Source of the DNA: Burkholderia sp.
GTDB taxonomy: Bacteria; Pseudomonadota; Gammaproteobacteria; Burkholderiales; Burkholderiaceae
Reading direction: 5' to 3'
Assembly: GCA_031253835.1 (NCBI GenBank)
Contig: JAIRVP010000065.1
Location: 101,760-165,759 of the forward strand
Length of the DNA stretch: 64,000 nucleotides
Made by a program: the position numbers and the translations under genes. How positions within the stretch are numbered: position 1 is the first letter of the stretch; the number at the start of each line of letters is the position of its first letter. The notes beneath the pieces were generated by a model. The model was not told where the DNA came from and ran no database searches. It saw only the letters and a program-made list of their open reading frames with translations. Of this stretch, positions 44,129 through 51,874 are shown piece by piece.

Positions 44129-44262
44129 TTTGTTTAGTATTTTTAGTAACGGCGTTTTCGCAGATTAGCGCTTAAAAACCCGTTATTCGCGGGTATTCCC
44201 CGGCTATCCGGCCCGAATTCCGCGAATCGTTTTACTATACAATCGCTTTCACCCTAAACAAA
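44129..44262. promoter_or_regulatory. Promoter region of the LacI-AGE-PfkB operon with matched half-sites
   Basis: TTTGTTTAG at 44129-44137 and its exact reverse complement CTAAACAAA at 44254-44262 flank an AT-rich zone with TACTATACAAT (44233-44243), a probable -10. The two 9-mers are 125 bases apart, a spacing that could allow loop formation by a LacI-type tetramer. It lies directly before the LacI start at 44281. Confidence 0.5.
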
Positions 44263-44280
44263 CCGGACCCCGAACCAACA

Positions 44281-45300
44281 ATGGGTACGACCATTCGCGA
44301 TGTGGCGCGGGCGGCAGAGGTCTCGATCGGCACCGTCTCCCGCGCGCTGAAGAACCAGCCGGGCCTGTCCGAAGCCACGCGTGCGCGCATCGTCGAGATC
44401 GCGCAGCGGCTCGGCTACGATCCCGCGCAACTGCGGCCGCGCATCCGCCGGCTCACCTTCCTGCTGCACCGCCAGCACAACCGCTTTCCCGCCAGCCCGT
44501 TCTTCTCGCACGTGCTGCACGGCGTCGAGGACGCGTGCCGCGAGCGCGGCATCGTGCCGACGCTGCTGACGGTCGGCCCGAACGACGACGTGCTGCGCCA
44601 GATGCGCCCGCACGCGCCCGACGCGATCGCGGTCGCCGGCTTCATCGAGCCCGAGACGATCGAGGCGCTCGCCGCGACCGGCCGGCCGCTCGTGCTGATC
44701 GACCTGTGGGCGCCCGGGCTGCGTTCGGTCAACATCGACAACGCGACGGGCGCCGCACTCGCGATGCGCCACCTGCTCGCCACCGGCCGCACGCGGATCG
44801 CGTTCATCGGCGGCTCGCCCGCGCACTACAGCATCGCGCAGCGCGCGATCGGCTACCGGCGCGCGTTCTTCGAAGCCGGGCGACTGTTCGATCCCGCTTA
44901 CGAAGTGACGATCGACGCGGGGCTCGACCCCGACACGGGCGCCGCGCGTGCGATGGAGCAGCTGCTCGACGCACCGGGCCCGCGCCCCGAAGCCGTGTTC
45001 GCGTACAACGACGCGGCCGCGCTCGCCGCGCAGCGCGTGTGCACCGCGCGCGGCCTGCGGATTCCGGACGACATCGCGATCGTCGGCTTCGACAACATCC
45101 CGGCCGCCGCGCACGCGAGCCCGCCGCTCACGACGCTGTCGGTCGACAAGGAAGCGCTCGGCCGCCGCGGCGTCGAGTTGCTGCTCGCCGACTCGCCGGA
45201 GCGCACCGAGATCTCCCTGCCCGTCGAACTGATCGTGCGGGCCAGCAGCCAGCCCGCCGCCTCCCCGGCACTCGATACCGCAATGGCCAACGAATCATGA
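44281..45300 (+). CDS. LacI-family transcriptional regulator
   Basis: 339 residues. HTH TIRDVARAAEVSIGTVSRAL at 4-23, hinge helix around 45-56, then a periplasmic-binding-like sugar domain (about 58-325) with VAGFIEPETIEAL, NIDNATGAALAMRHLLATG and VFAYNDAAALAAQRV. It heads an operon with an AGE-type sugar isomerase and a PfkB kinase: its stop overlaps the next start as ATGA. Likely a sugar-responsive repressor of the same operon, with mannose, fructose or a derivative as inducer (inference). Confidence 0.94.
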   Translation: MGTTIRDVARAAEVSIGTVSRALKNQPGLSEATRARIVEIAQRLGYDPAQLRPRIRRLTFLLHRQHNRFPASPFFSHVLHGVEDACRERGIVPTLLTVGPNDDVLRQMRPHAPDAIAVAGFIEPETIEALAATGRPLVLIDLWAPGLRSVNIDNATGAALAMRHLLATGRTRIAFIGGSPAHYSIAQRAIGYRRAFFEAGRLFDPAYEVTIDAGLDPDTGAARAMEQLLDAPGPRPEAVFAYNDAAALAAQRVCTARGLRIPDDIAIVGFDNIPAAAHASPPLTTLSVDKEALGRRGVELLLADSPERTEISLPVELIVRASSQPAASPALDTAMANES

Positions 45301-46577
45301 ACATGCCCCCGGTCCAACCCTGCACGGCCGCGCCGGCCGCCCACACGCAAGCCGCACCGTTCGTCGCGAGCTTCCGCGATCCGTCGTTCCTGCTGTCGCA
45401 CATCGAGGACACGCTGCGCTTCTACGCGACGAACGCGTTCGATCCGACGGGCGGCTTCTACCATTACTTCCGCGACGACGGCAGCATCTACAACCGCACG
45501 TCGCGCCACCTCGTCAGCAGCTGCCGGTTCGTCTTCAACTACGCGATGGCGTACCGGCATTTCGGCGACCCGCGTCACCTGGAATACGCGCGCCACGGGC
45601 TGCGCTTCCTGCGCGATGCGCACTGGGACGACGCACTGCAGGGCTACGACTGGGAACTCGACTGGCGCGACGGCGCGAAGCGCGAGACGCTCGACGGCAC
45701 GCGCCACTGCTACGGGCTCGCGTTCGTGCTGCTCGCGGCCGCGCATGCGACGATGGCCGGCATCGACGAGGCACGCCCGCTGATCGCCGCGACCTACGAA
45801 CTGGCCGAGCACCGCTTCTGGGATGCGGCCGCGGGCCTGTACGCGGACGATGCGACGCCGAACTGGATCGTGTCGTCGTACCGCGGCCAGAACGCGAACA
45901 TGCACATGACCGAGGCGCTGCTCGCCGCGTACGAGGCGACCGGCCACCTCACGTACCTCGATCGTGCGGAAAAACTCGCGACCCACGTCACGCAGCGCCA
46001 GGCCGCGCTGTCGGGTGGCCTCGTGTGGGAGCACTACCACGCGGACTGGGCGGTCGACTGGGACTACAACAAGGAAGACAGCTCGAACATCTTCCGTCCG
46101 TGGGGCTTCCAGCCCGGTCACCAGACCGAATGGGCGAAGCTGCTGCTGATCCTCGAACGGCACCGCCCGCTCGACTGGCTCGTGCCGCGCGCGGCCGAGC
46201 TGTTCGACGCGGCGCTCACGCATGCGTGGGACGCCGATCACGGCGGCCTGTACTACGGCTTCGGCCCCGACTTCACGATCTGCGACCACAACAAGTACTT
46301 CTGGGTGCAGGCCGAAACCTTCGCGGCGGCCGCGATGCTCGGCGCGCGCACCGGCAGCGAGCGCTTCTGGGACTGGTACGACGAGATCTGGCGCTACAGC
46401 TGGGCCCATTTCGTCGATCACCGCTATGGCGCGTGGTTCCGGATCCTCACCTGCGACAACCGCAAGTACAGCGACGAGAAGAGCCCGGCCGGCAAGACCG
46501 ACTATCACACGATGGGTGCATGCTACGACGTGCTCGCGACCCTCGCGCGCACCGCACGCAGCGAGCCGACGCAATGA
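45297..46577 (+). CDS. AGE-family sugar epimerase/isomerase (mannose isomerase-like)
   Basis: 426 residues, the (alpha/alpha)6-barrel N-acylglucosamine 2-epimerase family. Segments: SRHLVSSCRFVFNYAMAYRH near 69-88, GTRHCYGLAFVLLAAAH with a conserved His, GQNANMHMTEALLAAYEATG near 201 and FRPWGFQPGHQTEWAKLLL near 267, which hold the family's catalytic His residues. The sequence resembles free-mannose isomerases (YihS-type, mannose to fructose) rather than GlcNAc epimerase, and the adjoining PfkB kinase fits that. The start overlaps the LacI stop and its stop overlaps the kinase start (ATGA twice). Substrate is inferred, not proven. Confidence 0.88.
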   Translation: MNMPPVQPCTAAPAAHTQAAPFVASFRDPSFLLSHIEDTLRFYATNAFDPTGGFYHYFRDDGSIYNRTSRHLVSSCRFVFNYAMAYRHFGDPRHLEYARHGLRFLRDAHWDDALQGYDWELDWRDGAKRETLDGTRHCYGLAFVLLAAAHATMAGIDEARPLIAATYELAEHRFWDAAAGLYADDATPNWIVSSYRGQNANMHMTEALLAAYEATGHLTYLDRAEKLATHVTQRQAALSGGLVWEHYHADWAVDWDYNKEDSSNIFRPWGFQPGHQTEWAKLLLILERHRPLDWLVPRAAELFDAALTHAWDADHGGLYYGFGPDFTICDHNKYFWVQAETFAAAAMLGARTGSERFWDWYDEIWRYSWAHFVDHRYGAWFRILTCDNRKYSDEKSPAGKTDYHTMGACYDVLATLARTARSEPTQ

Positions 46578-47482
46578 GCGGCGGCACGTTTCCGGCTTTC
46601 GTGTCGGCGGGCGACATCCTGACCGACATGGTGCGCGCGGGCGACGCGCAATGGACCTCGGTGCCGGGCGGCGCCGGCTGGAACGTCGCGCGCGCGGTCG
46701 CGCGGCTCGGCGTGCCGAGCGCGCTCGCGGGTTCGATCGGCGAGGACTGCTTTTGCGACGAACTGTGGCGCACGAGCGAAGCGGCCGGGCTCGACCTGCG
46801 CTTCCTGCAGCGCGTCGCACGGCCGCCGCTGCTCGCGATCGTCCACGAGACACGTCCGCCCGCGTACTTCTTCATCGGCGAGGCAAGTGCCGATCTCGCG
46901 TTCGATCCCGCGCGGCTGCCGGCCGGCTGGACCGACCACGTGAAATGGGCGCATTTCGGCTGCATCAGCCTCGTGCGCGAACCGCTCGCGGGCACGCTGG
47001 CCGCGCTCGCGGCCGACCTGCACGCGCGCGGCGTGAAGATCAGCTTCGATCCGAACGTCCGCAACCTGATGACGGCCGCGTACCGGCCGACGCTGGAGAA
47101 GATGGCGGCGCTCGCCGACCTGGTCAAGGTGTCCGACGAAGACCTGAGGCACCTGTTCGGCGGCGACGGCCCCGACGCGATCGCGGCCGTGCGTGCGCTG
47201 AACCCGCGCGCGGCCGTGCTCGTCACGCGCGGCGCGCAGGCGGCGACGCTCTACGCGGACGGCGACGTGCATGAAGCCAGCCCGCCGCGCGTCGAGGTGG
47301 CCGACACCGTCGGCGCGGGCGACGCGTCGATCGGCGGCATGCTGTTCAGCCTGATGGCCGCGCCGCAGCGCACGTGGCGCGAGCATCTCGTGTTCGCGCT
47401 GGCGGCCGGCGCCGCCGCGTGCCGGCATACGGGCGCGCATGCGCCGACGCTCGACGAGGTCGTCGCGCTGATCGAACGCTGA
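46574..47482 (+). CDS. PfkB-family carbohydrate kinase (fructokinase-like)
   Basis: 302 residues. The ribokinase-family N-terminal motif VPGGAGWNVARAVARLGVPSA lies near 30-50, and the C-terminal DTVGAGDASIGG near 244-255 contains the catalytic Asp and anion hole. It phosphorylates a sugar with ATP; in this operon fructose made from mannose by the AGE protein is the likely substrate, giving fructose 6-phosphate. The ATG overlaps the previous stop. Ribokinase or 2-keto-3-deoxygluconate kinase activity cannot be ruled out by motif. Confidence 0.92.
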   Translation: MSGGTFPAFVSAGDILTDMVRAGDAQWTSVPGGAGWNVARAVARLGVPSALAGSIGEDCFCDELWRTSEAAGLDLRFLQRVARPPLLAIVHETRPPAYFFIGEASADLAFDPARLPAGWTDHVKWAHFGCISLVREPLAGTLAALAADLHARGVKISFDPNVRNLMTAAYRPTLEKMAALADLVKVSDEDLRHLFGGDGPDAIAAVRALNPRAAVLVTRGAQAATLYADGDVHEASPPRVEVADTVGAGDASIGGMLFSLMAAPQRTWREHLVFALAAGAAACRHTGAHAPTLDEVVALIER

Positions 47483-47583
47483 CGGGAGGAACGGTGGCCG
47501 GACGCTGTTCGGTCACCGATAAGCGACGCTGTACATGGTGCGCCGCAGTGCTACGATGAAGTGTCCTTTTGCGGGAGAGCACG

Positions 47584-47805
47584 ATGGACACGAACACGTT
47601 CACGAAAGGCATCTACACGGCCAAGGCGCATACCCAGCATGCGGGCAACGGGCAGTTCCAGGGTTACGTGATCCTCGCGCGCGACGACGGGGACGACACC
47701 GAGAACACCCGCTACGACGTCCACTCGACGAGCCCCAGCGAGGAAGAAGCGTTCGACGAGGCGAAGGCGCTCGCGCACCGGATCCTCGGCGAGATCGAGC
47801 TGTAA
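47584..47805 (+). CDS. Small conserved-type protein, function unknown
   Basis: 73 residues from ATG 47584, preceded by GGGAGAG. Features: FTKGIYTAKAHTQHAGNGQF, then an acidic segment ARDDGDDTENTRYDV and a C-terminal helix SEEEAFDEAKALAHRILGEI. The layout (beta-rich first half, acidic helix second half) resembles the 72-residue product at 56452, but this may be convergent. No membrane or signal part. Not recognised. Confidence 0.65.
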   Translation: MDTNTFTKGIYTAKAHTQHAGNGQFQGYVILARDDGDDTENTRYDVHSTSPSEEEAFDEAKALAHRILGEIEL

Positions 47806-47828
47806 CGCCCCCCTCTTTCCGGCGCGGC

Positions 47829-48023
47829 TCAGAGCAGCCGCGCCACCATCGAGAGCAGCATCGTCAGCACCAGCGTCGACATGAACGGGAACGGGTAGCG
47901 CCGCCCGCCGAGCGTCAGCGTGACGTCGCCCGGCATCCGCCCGATGCCGAGCTTGCCGAGCCACGGCCAGCAGCGCGTCAGGATCATCACCGCGATGAAC
48001 GTCGTCAACAGCCAGCGCAGCAT
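47829..48023 (-). CDS. DUF2905-family small membrane protein
   Basis: 64 residues: helix 1 MLRWLLTTFIAVMILTRCWPWL, a middle IGRMPGDVTLTLGGRRYPFPF and helix 2 STLVLTMLLSMVARLL. These are the hallmarks of DUF2905, a small inner-membrane family of unknown role. The start ATG at 48021-48023 abuts a MITE-like element (48024-48315), which must supply its leader and any RBS. It follows the MidA-type gene on the same strand, from which the element separates it. Confidence 0.88.
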   Translation of the reverse strand: MLRWLLTTFIAVMILTRCWPWLGKLGIGRMPGDVTLTLGGRRYPFPFMSTLVLTMLLSMVARLL

Positions 48024-48315
48024 GCTAGGGCCTGTTTCCATATGGAACGCGCATGCGTTGCGGCGAGAACGGCCGCGCGCGGGGCGCGCGACGCCGCGAA
48101 TACTGGACGTATTCGCAAGGAGCGCAACGCGGCGAGCGGCCGTTCTCGTCGCAACCCCAAATTAAAAAAATCATGTCACGGGAATGCCCGAAATCGCCCG
48201 TATGGCGGCGTCGCTCGTCGCTTGTTTGGCACGGCCAAACGGCGCTCCTCGCTCCTTGCCCTACGGGCGATCTCGGGCATTCGCATGTGCGTTCCATATG
48301 GAAACAGGCCCTAGC
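48024..48315. mobile_element. MITE-like element with 27-bp perfect terminal inverted repeats
   Basis: 48024-48050 and 48289-48315 are exact reverse complements; each begins or ends GCTAGGGCCTGTTTCC. The interior has nested inverted repeats: CGAGAACGGCCGC (near 48064) with GCGGCCGTTCTCG (near 48137), GCGAATAC with GTATTCGC, and GAATGCCCGAAATCGCCC with a one-mismatch partner near 48262-48282. GTTTGGC-ACG-GCCAAAC lies in the middle of the right half. There is no coding capacity. The CTAG at both ends could be a 4-bp target duplication, as in IS5-family relatives (inference). It sits between the methyltransferase stop and the DUF2905 start. Confidence 0.75.
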
Positions 48316-48319
48316 TCCG

Positions 48320-49510
48320 TCAGAGTGCGTGCGAGCGGTCGCCGCGCGCGAACGCGTCGAGCGTGCCGTCGATGCCGCGCGAGAACGCGATCACCTTGAA
48401 CAGCTCGCCCATCTCGGCTTCCGAGATCAGCTTCTGCACCGCGTTCGCGGCCGGCAGGAATTCACGGATGTCGGACGGATCGATCGCGGCCAGCGCGTCG
48501 GTGATGCCCGCGTTCAGCAGGAAGCGCGCCTGCGACGTGTAGCCGAGCAGGTCGGCGCCGGTCGCGACGGCCGCGTCGTAGATGCCGGTGAATTCGACGT
48601 GCGCGGTGATGTCCTGCAGCCCCGGGTACAGGAACGGGTCGTCGTGCGCGTGGTGGCGGTAGTGGCACATCAGCGTGCCGCGGTCGCGCTGCGGATGGTA
48701 GTACTCGTGCGCCGGAAAGCCGTAGTCGACCAGCAGCACGGCGCCGCGCGCGAGCATCGTGCAGACGGTGCGCGTGAACGCCAGCGCGGCTTCGTGCGTT
48801 TCGGTCAGGTAGCCGTCGCCGACCTCGAGCCCCGCGAGCACCGGCGGCAGGCCGGCCGCACCGGCGGGCCGGTCGTCGAACACGAACGCCTGCTGCGCGT
48901 CGAGCGCGACGCCGCGCTCGCGCCACGCGCCGCCCGCTTTCGCGAACAGCCGCACCGGCATCGCGTCGAGCACCTCGTTGCCGACCACGACGCCTTCGAA
49001 CCGCTCGGGCAGCGCGTCGAGCCAGCGCACCTTCGCGGCCAGCGCCGGCGCGGCGGCCTCGATCGTGTCGCGCTGCCGTTCGCGCAGCTCGCCGGAGAGG
49101 TCGACGATCAGGTATTCGTCGAGTTCGACGCCCTGTGCGTCGAGCGCCGCAAGCAGCCCGGCCGCGAGCTTGCCCGTGCCGGCGCCGAACTCCATCACGC
49201 GGCGCGTGTCGCTCGCCGCAAGCGCTTCCGCGACCGGCTGCGCGAGCGTCTGCGCGAACAACGGCGACAGCTCGGGCGCGGTGACGAAGTCGCTGCCGTC
49301 GTCGGCGCGGCGCCCGAACTTGCGTGCGCCGCCGCTGTAGTAGCCGAGGCCCGGTGCATACAGCGCGCGCTCCATGAAGCGGTCGAACGGCAGCCAGCCG
49401 CCGGCCGCCGCGATCTCGTCGCGCAGTTGCGCGGCAAGGGTTTCGGACTGCGCGAGCGCGTCAGGGCCGGGAGCAGGTAAACTAGCGGGTTCGTGAGCTT
49501 TCGGGTTCAT
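48320..49510 (-). CDS. MidA/NDUFAF7-type SAM-dependent methyltransferase (DUF185)
   Basis: 396 residues. Typical segments: GWLPFDRFMERALYAPGLGYYSG near 38-60, VTAPELSPLFAQTLAQPVAE near 75, VMEFGAGTGKLAAGLL near 104 (SAM motif I), VVGNEVLDAMPVRLF near 174 and VLLVDYGFPAHEYYHPQRDRGT near 264-285. Mitochondrial homologue NDUFAF7 methylates an arginine of complex I; the bacterial substrate is not established. Divergent from the SDR gene (13 bases between starts). Confidence 0.92.
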   Translation of the reverse strand: MNPKAHEPASLPAPGPDALAQSETLAAQLRDEIAAAGGWLPFDRFMERALYAPGLGYYSGGARKFGRRADDGSDFVTAPELSPLFAQTLAQPVAEALAASDTRRVMEFGAGTGKLAAGLLAALDAQGVELDEYLIVDLSGELRERQRDTIEAAAPALAAKVRWLDALPERFEGVVVGNEVLDAMPVRLFAKAGGAWRERGVALDAQQAFVFDDRPAGAAGLPPVLAGLEVGDGYLTETHEAALAFTRTVCTMLARGAVLLVDYGFPAHEYYHPQRDRGTLMCHYRHHAHDDPFLYPGLQDITAHVEFTGIYDAAVATGADLLGYTSQARFLLNAGITDALAAIDPSDIREFLPAANAVQKLISEAEMGELFKVIAFSRGIDGTLDAFARGDRSHAL

Positions 49511-49523
49511 CCCGGCATTGTAA

Positions 49524-50267
49524 ATGACCGTTTCAGCCGATACGTCGACCCCGCGCGTGGTGCTCGTCACGGGCGCCCTGGGCAGCGCGGCCGACGCCGC
49601 GTCGATCGGCCGTGCGCTCGCGACGGGTTTCGCCCGCCGCGGCTGGGACGTCGCGCTGCAGCGCGGCCACGGCGCGCCGCGCGCGGCCGCCGATGCGCTC
49701 GTCGCCGAAGTCGCCGCGCTCGGCCGCCGCGCGGTCGTGCTCGACGCCGATCTGGCCCTGGAAGCCGATGCGGCCGCGCTCGTCGCCGCGTGCGGCGAAG
49801 CGCTCGGCCGGCCTGCGTGCGCGGTGTTCGTCAGCGCCAGCGCGGGCGCCGACGACGCGCAGACGGTGGATGCCGCGTCGCTCGCCGGCGCGCTCGCGCG
49901 CAACGTGACGGCGCCGCTCGCAGTGGCCCGCGCGCTCGCCGATGCGACGCCCGACGCCGCGCGCGCGCACGAAGCGCTGCGCGCGTGCGCGATCCACGTG
50001 CTGGATCAGGCCCTGTTTCACCCGGCACCGGCGCAGCTGTCGCACGCGCTGATGCAGGCCGCGCTGAACCGCGCGACGTCGGCGCTGGCGCTGGCACTCG
50101 CGCCGAAGGTGCGCGTCGCGGCGCTCGTGCGCGGCCACGCGCCGCACGCGGACGACATCGCGGCGGCCGCCTGCTATCTCGCGAGCGCGCCCGGCGTGAC
50201 GGGCGCGACGCTGACCGTCGACGGCGGCGAGCACCTCGTGCCGCCCGCCGCCGGCCCGAATGAATGA
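49524..50267 (+). CDS. Short-chain dehydrogenase-like protein with degenerate active site
   Basis: 247 residues with the SDR fold: TGALGSAADAASIGRALATG near 16-35 replaces the usual TGxxxGIG, and a C-terminal GVTGATLTVDGGEHL is typical. At the catalytic tetrad the expected Tyr-x3-Lys (as in YxxYTMAKAAL of pteridine reductases) reads SHALMQAAL, with His174 and Gln178 in place of Tyr and Lys. Activity as an ordinary dehydrogenase is doubtful. It precedes folB, which suggests a pteridine reductase-type ancestor. It may be a structural protein or have a changed chemistry. Not decaying: the frame is intact. Confidence 0.85.
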   Translation: MTVSADTSTPRVVLVTGALGSAADAASIGRALATGFARRGWDVALQRGHGAPRAAADALVAEVAALGRRAVVLDADLALEADAAALVAACGEALGRPACAVFVSASAGADDAQTVDAASLAGALARNVTAPLAVARALADATPDAARAHEALRACAIHVLDQALFHPAPAQLSHALMQAALNRATSALALALAPKVRVAALVRGHAPHADDIAAAACYLASAPGVTGATLTVDGGEHLVPPAAGPNE

Positions 50268-50345
50268 ACTGCGCGGATCGCGCGGCCTGACTGCCGCCGC
50301 CCGCGCCGCTTTGCGTGCGCGCACGCCAATTTGACTGGGACGACC

Positions 50346-50750
50346 ATGTTTTCCGCTCTCCTGCACCCCCGCCTCGCGGATTGCCGCAGGCTCTACCTGC
50401 GCGACTACGAGGTGCACATCAACATCGGGGCCTTCGAACACGAGAAGCGCGGCGAGCAGCGCGTCGTCATCAACGTCGACCTGTTCGTGCCGCTCGCGCT
50501 GTCCACCCCCGTCGACGACCGGCTGCATGAAGTCGTCGACTACGACCTGATGAAGCAGAGCGTCGCGCAATGCGTGGCGCGCGGCCACATCCACCTGCAG
50601 GAAACGCTGTGCGACGCGATCGCCGCGCGCCTGCTGGCGCACGATGCCGTGCGCGCGGTACGCGTCTGTACCGAGAAACCGGACGCCTATCCGGACTGCG
50701 ACGCCGTCGGCGTCGAAGTCTTTCGCATCAAGGACGAGGAGCGCGCATGA
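50346..50750 (+). CDS. folB: Dihydroneopterin aldolase
   Basis: 134 residues, normal for FolB. It cleaves 7,8-dihydroneopterin to 6-hydroxymethyl-dihydropterin and glycolaldehyde in folate synthesis. Signatures: YEVHINIGAFEHEKRGEQ near 24-41 with the pterin Glu, VVDYDLMKQSV near 66, HLQETLCDAIAARL near 85 and VCTEKPDAYPDCDAVGVEV near 108 with the catalytic Lys. ATG 50346 gives family length; TTG 50331 is an alternative. Stop overlaps the ttcA start (ATGA). Confidence 0.93.
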   Translation: MFSALLHPRLADCRRLYLRDYEVHINIGAFEHEKRGEQRVVINVDLFVPLALSTPVDDRLHEVVDYDLMKQSVAQCVARGHIHLQETLCDAIAARLLAHDAVRAVRVCTEKPDAYPDCDAVGVEVFRIKDEERA

Positions 50751-51739
50751 ACGCCCCCCACATGAATGACACGGCGGCCGCTGCCGCCCCCCTCGACGAC
50801 GACGCCCCGGCCGGCCGCCAGGCGCTGACGCGCCGCGAGCAGAAGGAAGCGTACGAGAACAACAAGCTGTACAAGCGGATCGTGCGCCAGGTCGGCCAGG
50901 CGATCGGCGACTACAACATGATCGAGCAAGGCGACAAGGTGATGGTGTGCCTGTCGGGCGGCAAGGACAGCTACGCGATGCTCGACGTGCTGCTGCGCCT
51001 GCGCGAGCGCGCGCCGATCGACTTCGACATCGTCGCGGTGAACCTCGACCAGAAGCAGCCGGGCTTCCCGGAACACATCCTGCCGGAATACCTGAAGCAG
51101 GTCGGCATACCGTTCCACATCGAGAACCAGGACACCTACAGCATCGTCAAGCGGCTCGTGCCCGAAGGCAAGACGACCTGCTCGCTGTGCTCGCGGCTGC
51201 GCCGCGGGATCCTGTACCGCGTGGCGGGCGAGCTCGGCGCGACCAAGATCGCGCTCGGCCACCACCGCGACGACATCGTGCAGACGCTGCTGCTCAACAT
51301 GTTCTACGGCGGCAAGCTGAAGGGGATGCCGCCGAAGCTGCAGTCGGACGACGGCAAGAACATCGTGATCCGCCCGCTCGCGTACGTGAAGGAAACCGAT
51401 CTCGAGAAATACGCGGAACTGCGCGAATTCCCGATCATCCCGTGCAACCTGTGCGGCAGCCAGCCGAACCTGAAGCGCGCGGAAATGAAGGCGCTGATCC
51501 GCGAATGGGACAAGCGCTTCCCGGGCCGCGTCGACAACATGTTCAACGCGCTCGCGAAGGTCGTGCCGTCGCACCTGATGGACACGACGCTGTACCCGTT
51601 CCAGTCGCTGCGCGCGACCGGCGAAGCCGATCCGCAGGGCGACATCGCGTTCGACGAGGAACCGTGCGCATCGGGCGACGACACCGCCGCGCCCGGCGCC
51701 GCCCAACCGATTTCGATCGTCCAGTTCGACGACCTGTAA
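50747..51739 (+). CDS. ttcA: tRNA 2-thiocytidine(32) synthetase
   Basis: 330 residues. PP-loop SGGKDS near 68, then CSLCSRLRRGILY near 146 and IIPCNLCGSQPNLKR near 233, the cysteine pairs that hold the Fe-S cluster used for tRNA C32 thiolation. The N-terminal extension of about 25 residues is Ala/Asp-rich and not conserved. The start overlaps the folB stop, so the pair is co-translated. A strong hairpin follows. Family assignment is firm. Confidence 0.95.
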   Translation: MNAPHMNDTAAAAAPLDDDAPAGRQALTRREQKEAYENNKLYKRIVRQVGQAIGDYNMIEQGDKVMVCLSGGKDSYAMLDVLLRLRERAPIDFDIVAVNLDQKQPGFPEHILPEYLKQVGIPFHIENQDTYSIVKRLVPEGKTTCSLCSRLRRGILYRVAGELGATKIALGHHRDDIVQTLLLNMFYGGKLKGMPPKLQSDDGKNIVIRPLAYVKETDLEKYAELREFPIIPCNLCGSQPNLKRAEMKALIREWDKRFPGRVDNMFNALAKVVPSHLMDTTLYPFQSLRATGEADPQGDIAFDEEPCASGDDTAAPGAAQPISIVQFDDL

Positions 51740-51754
51740 GCAGGGCCCGAACCC

Positions 51755-51789
51755 CGCCGGAACAGGGGCCCGCGGCCCCTTTTCCGGCG
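51755..51789 (+). terminator. Rho-independent terminator after ttcA
   Basis: Inner stem AGGGGCC/GGCCCCT with loop CGC, four T, and an outer stem CGCCGGAA/TTCCGGCG that can extend it to about 16 pairs. Ends the folB-ttcA transcript before glmU. Confidence 0.8.
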
Positions 51790-51834
51790 CTGTCGCCCCG
51801 CCGCGACAGGCCCGGAACGGCGGGGGCCGCATGC

Positions 51835-51840
51835 TAAAAT
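51835..51840 (+). promoter_or_regulatory. Probable -10 element of glmU
   Basis: TAAAAT at 51835-51840, 34 bases before the glmU ATG; no good -35 at 17 bases (CCGGAA). Plausible as the glmU promoter. Confidence 0.4.
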
Positions 51841-51874
51841 GGACGGCTTCGAACTCCTCAGACAAGCTGGCGCC

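Noticed and set aside
48025..48297. ORFs inside the MITE-like element
   Set aside because: They overlap the inverted repeats on both strands and carry no transposase motif.
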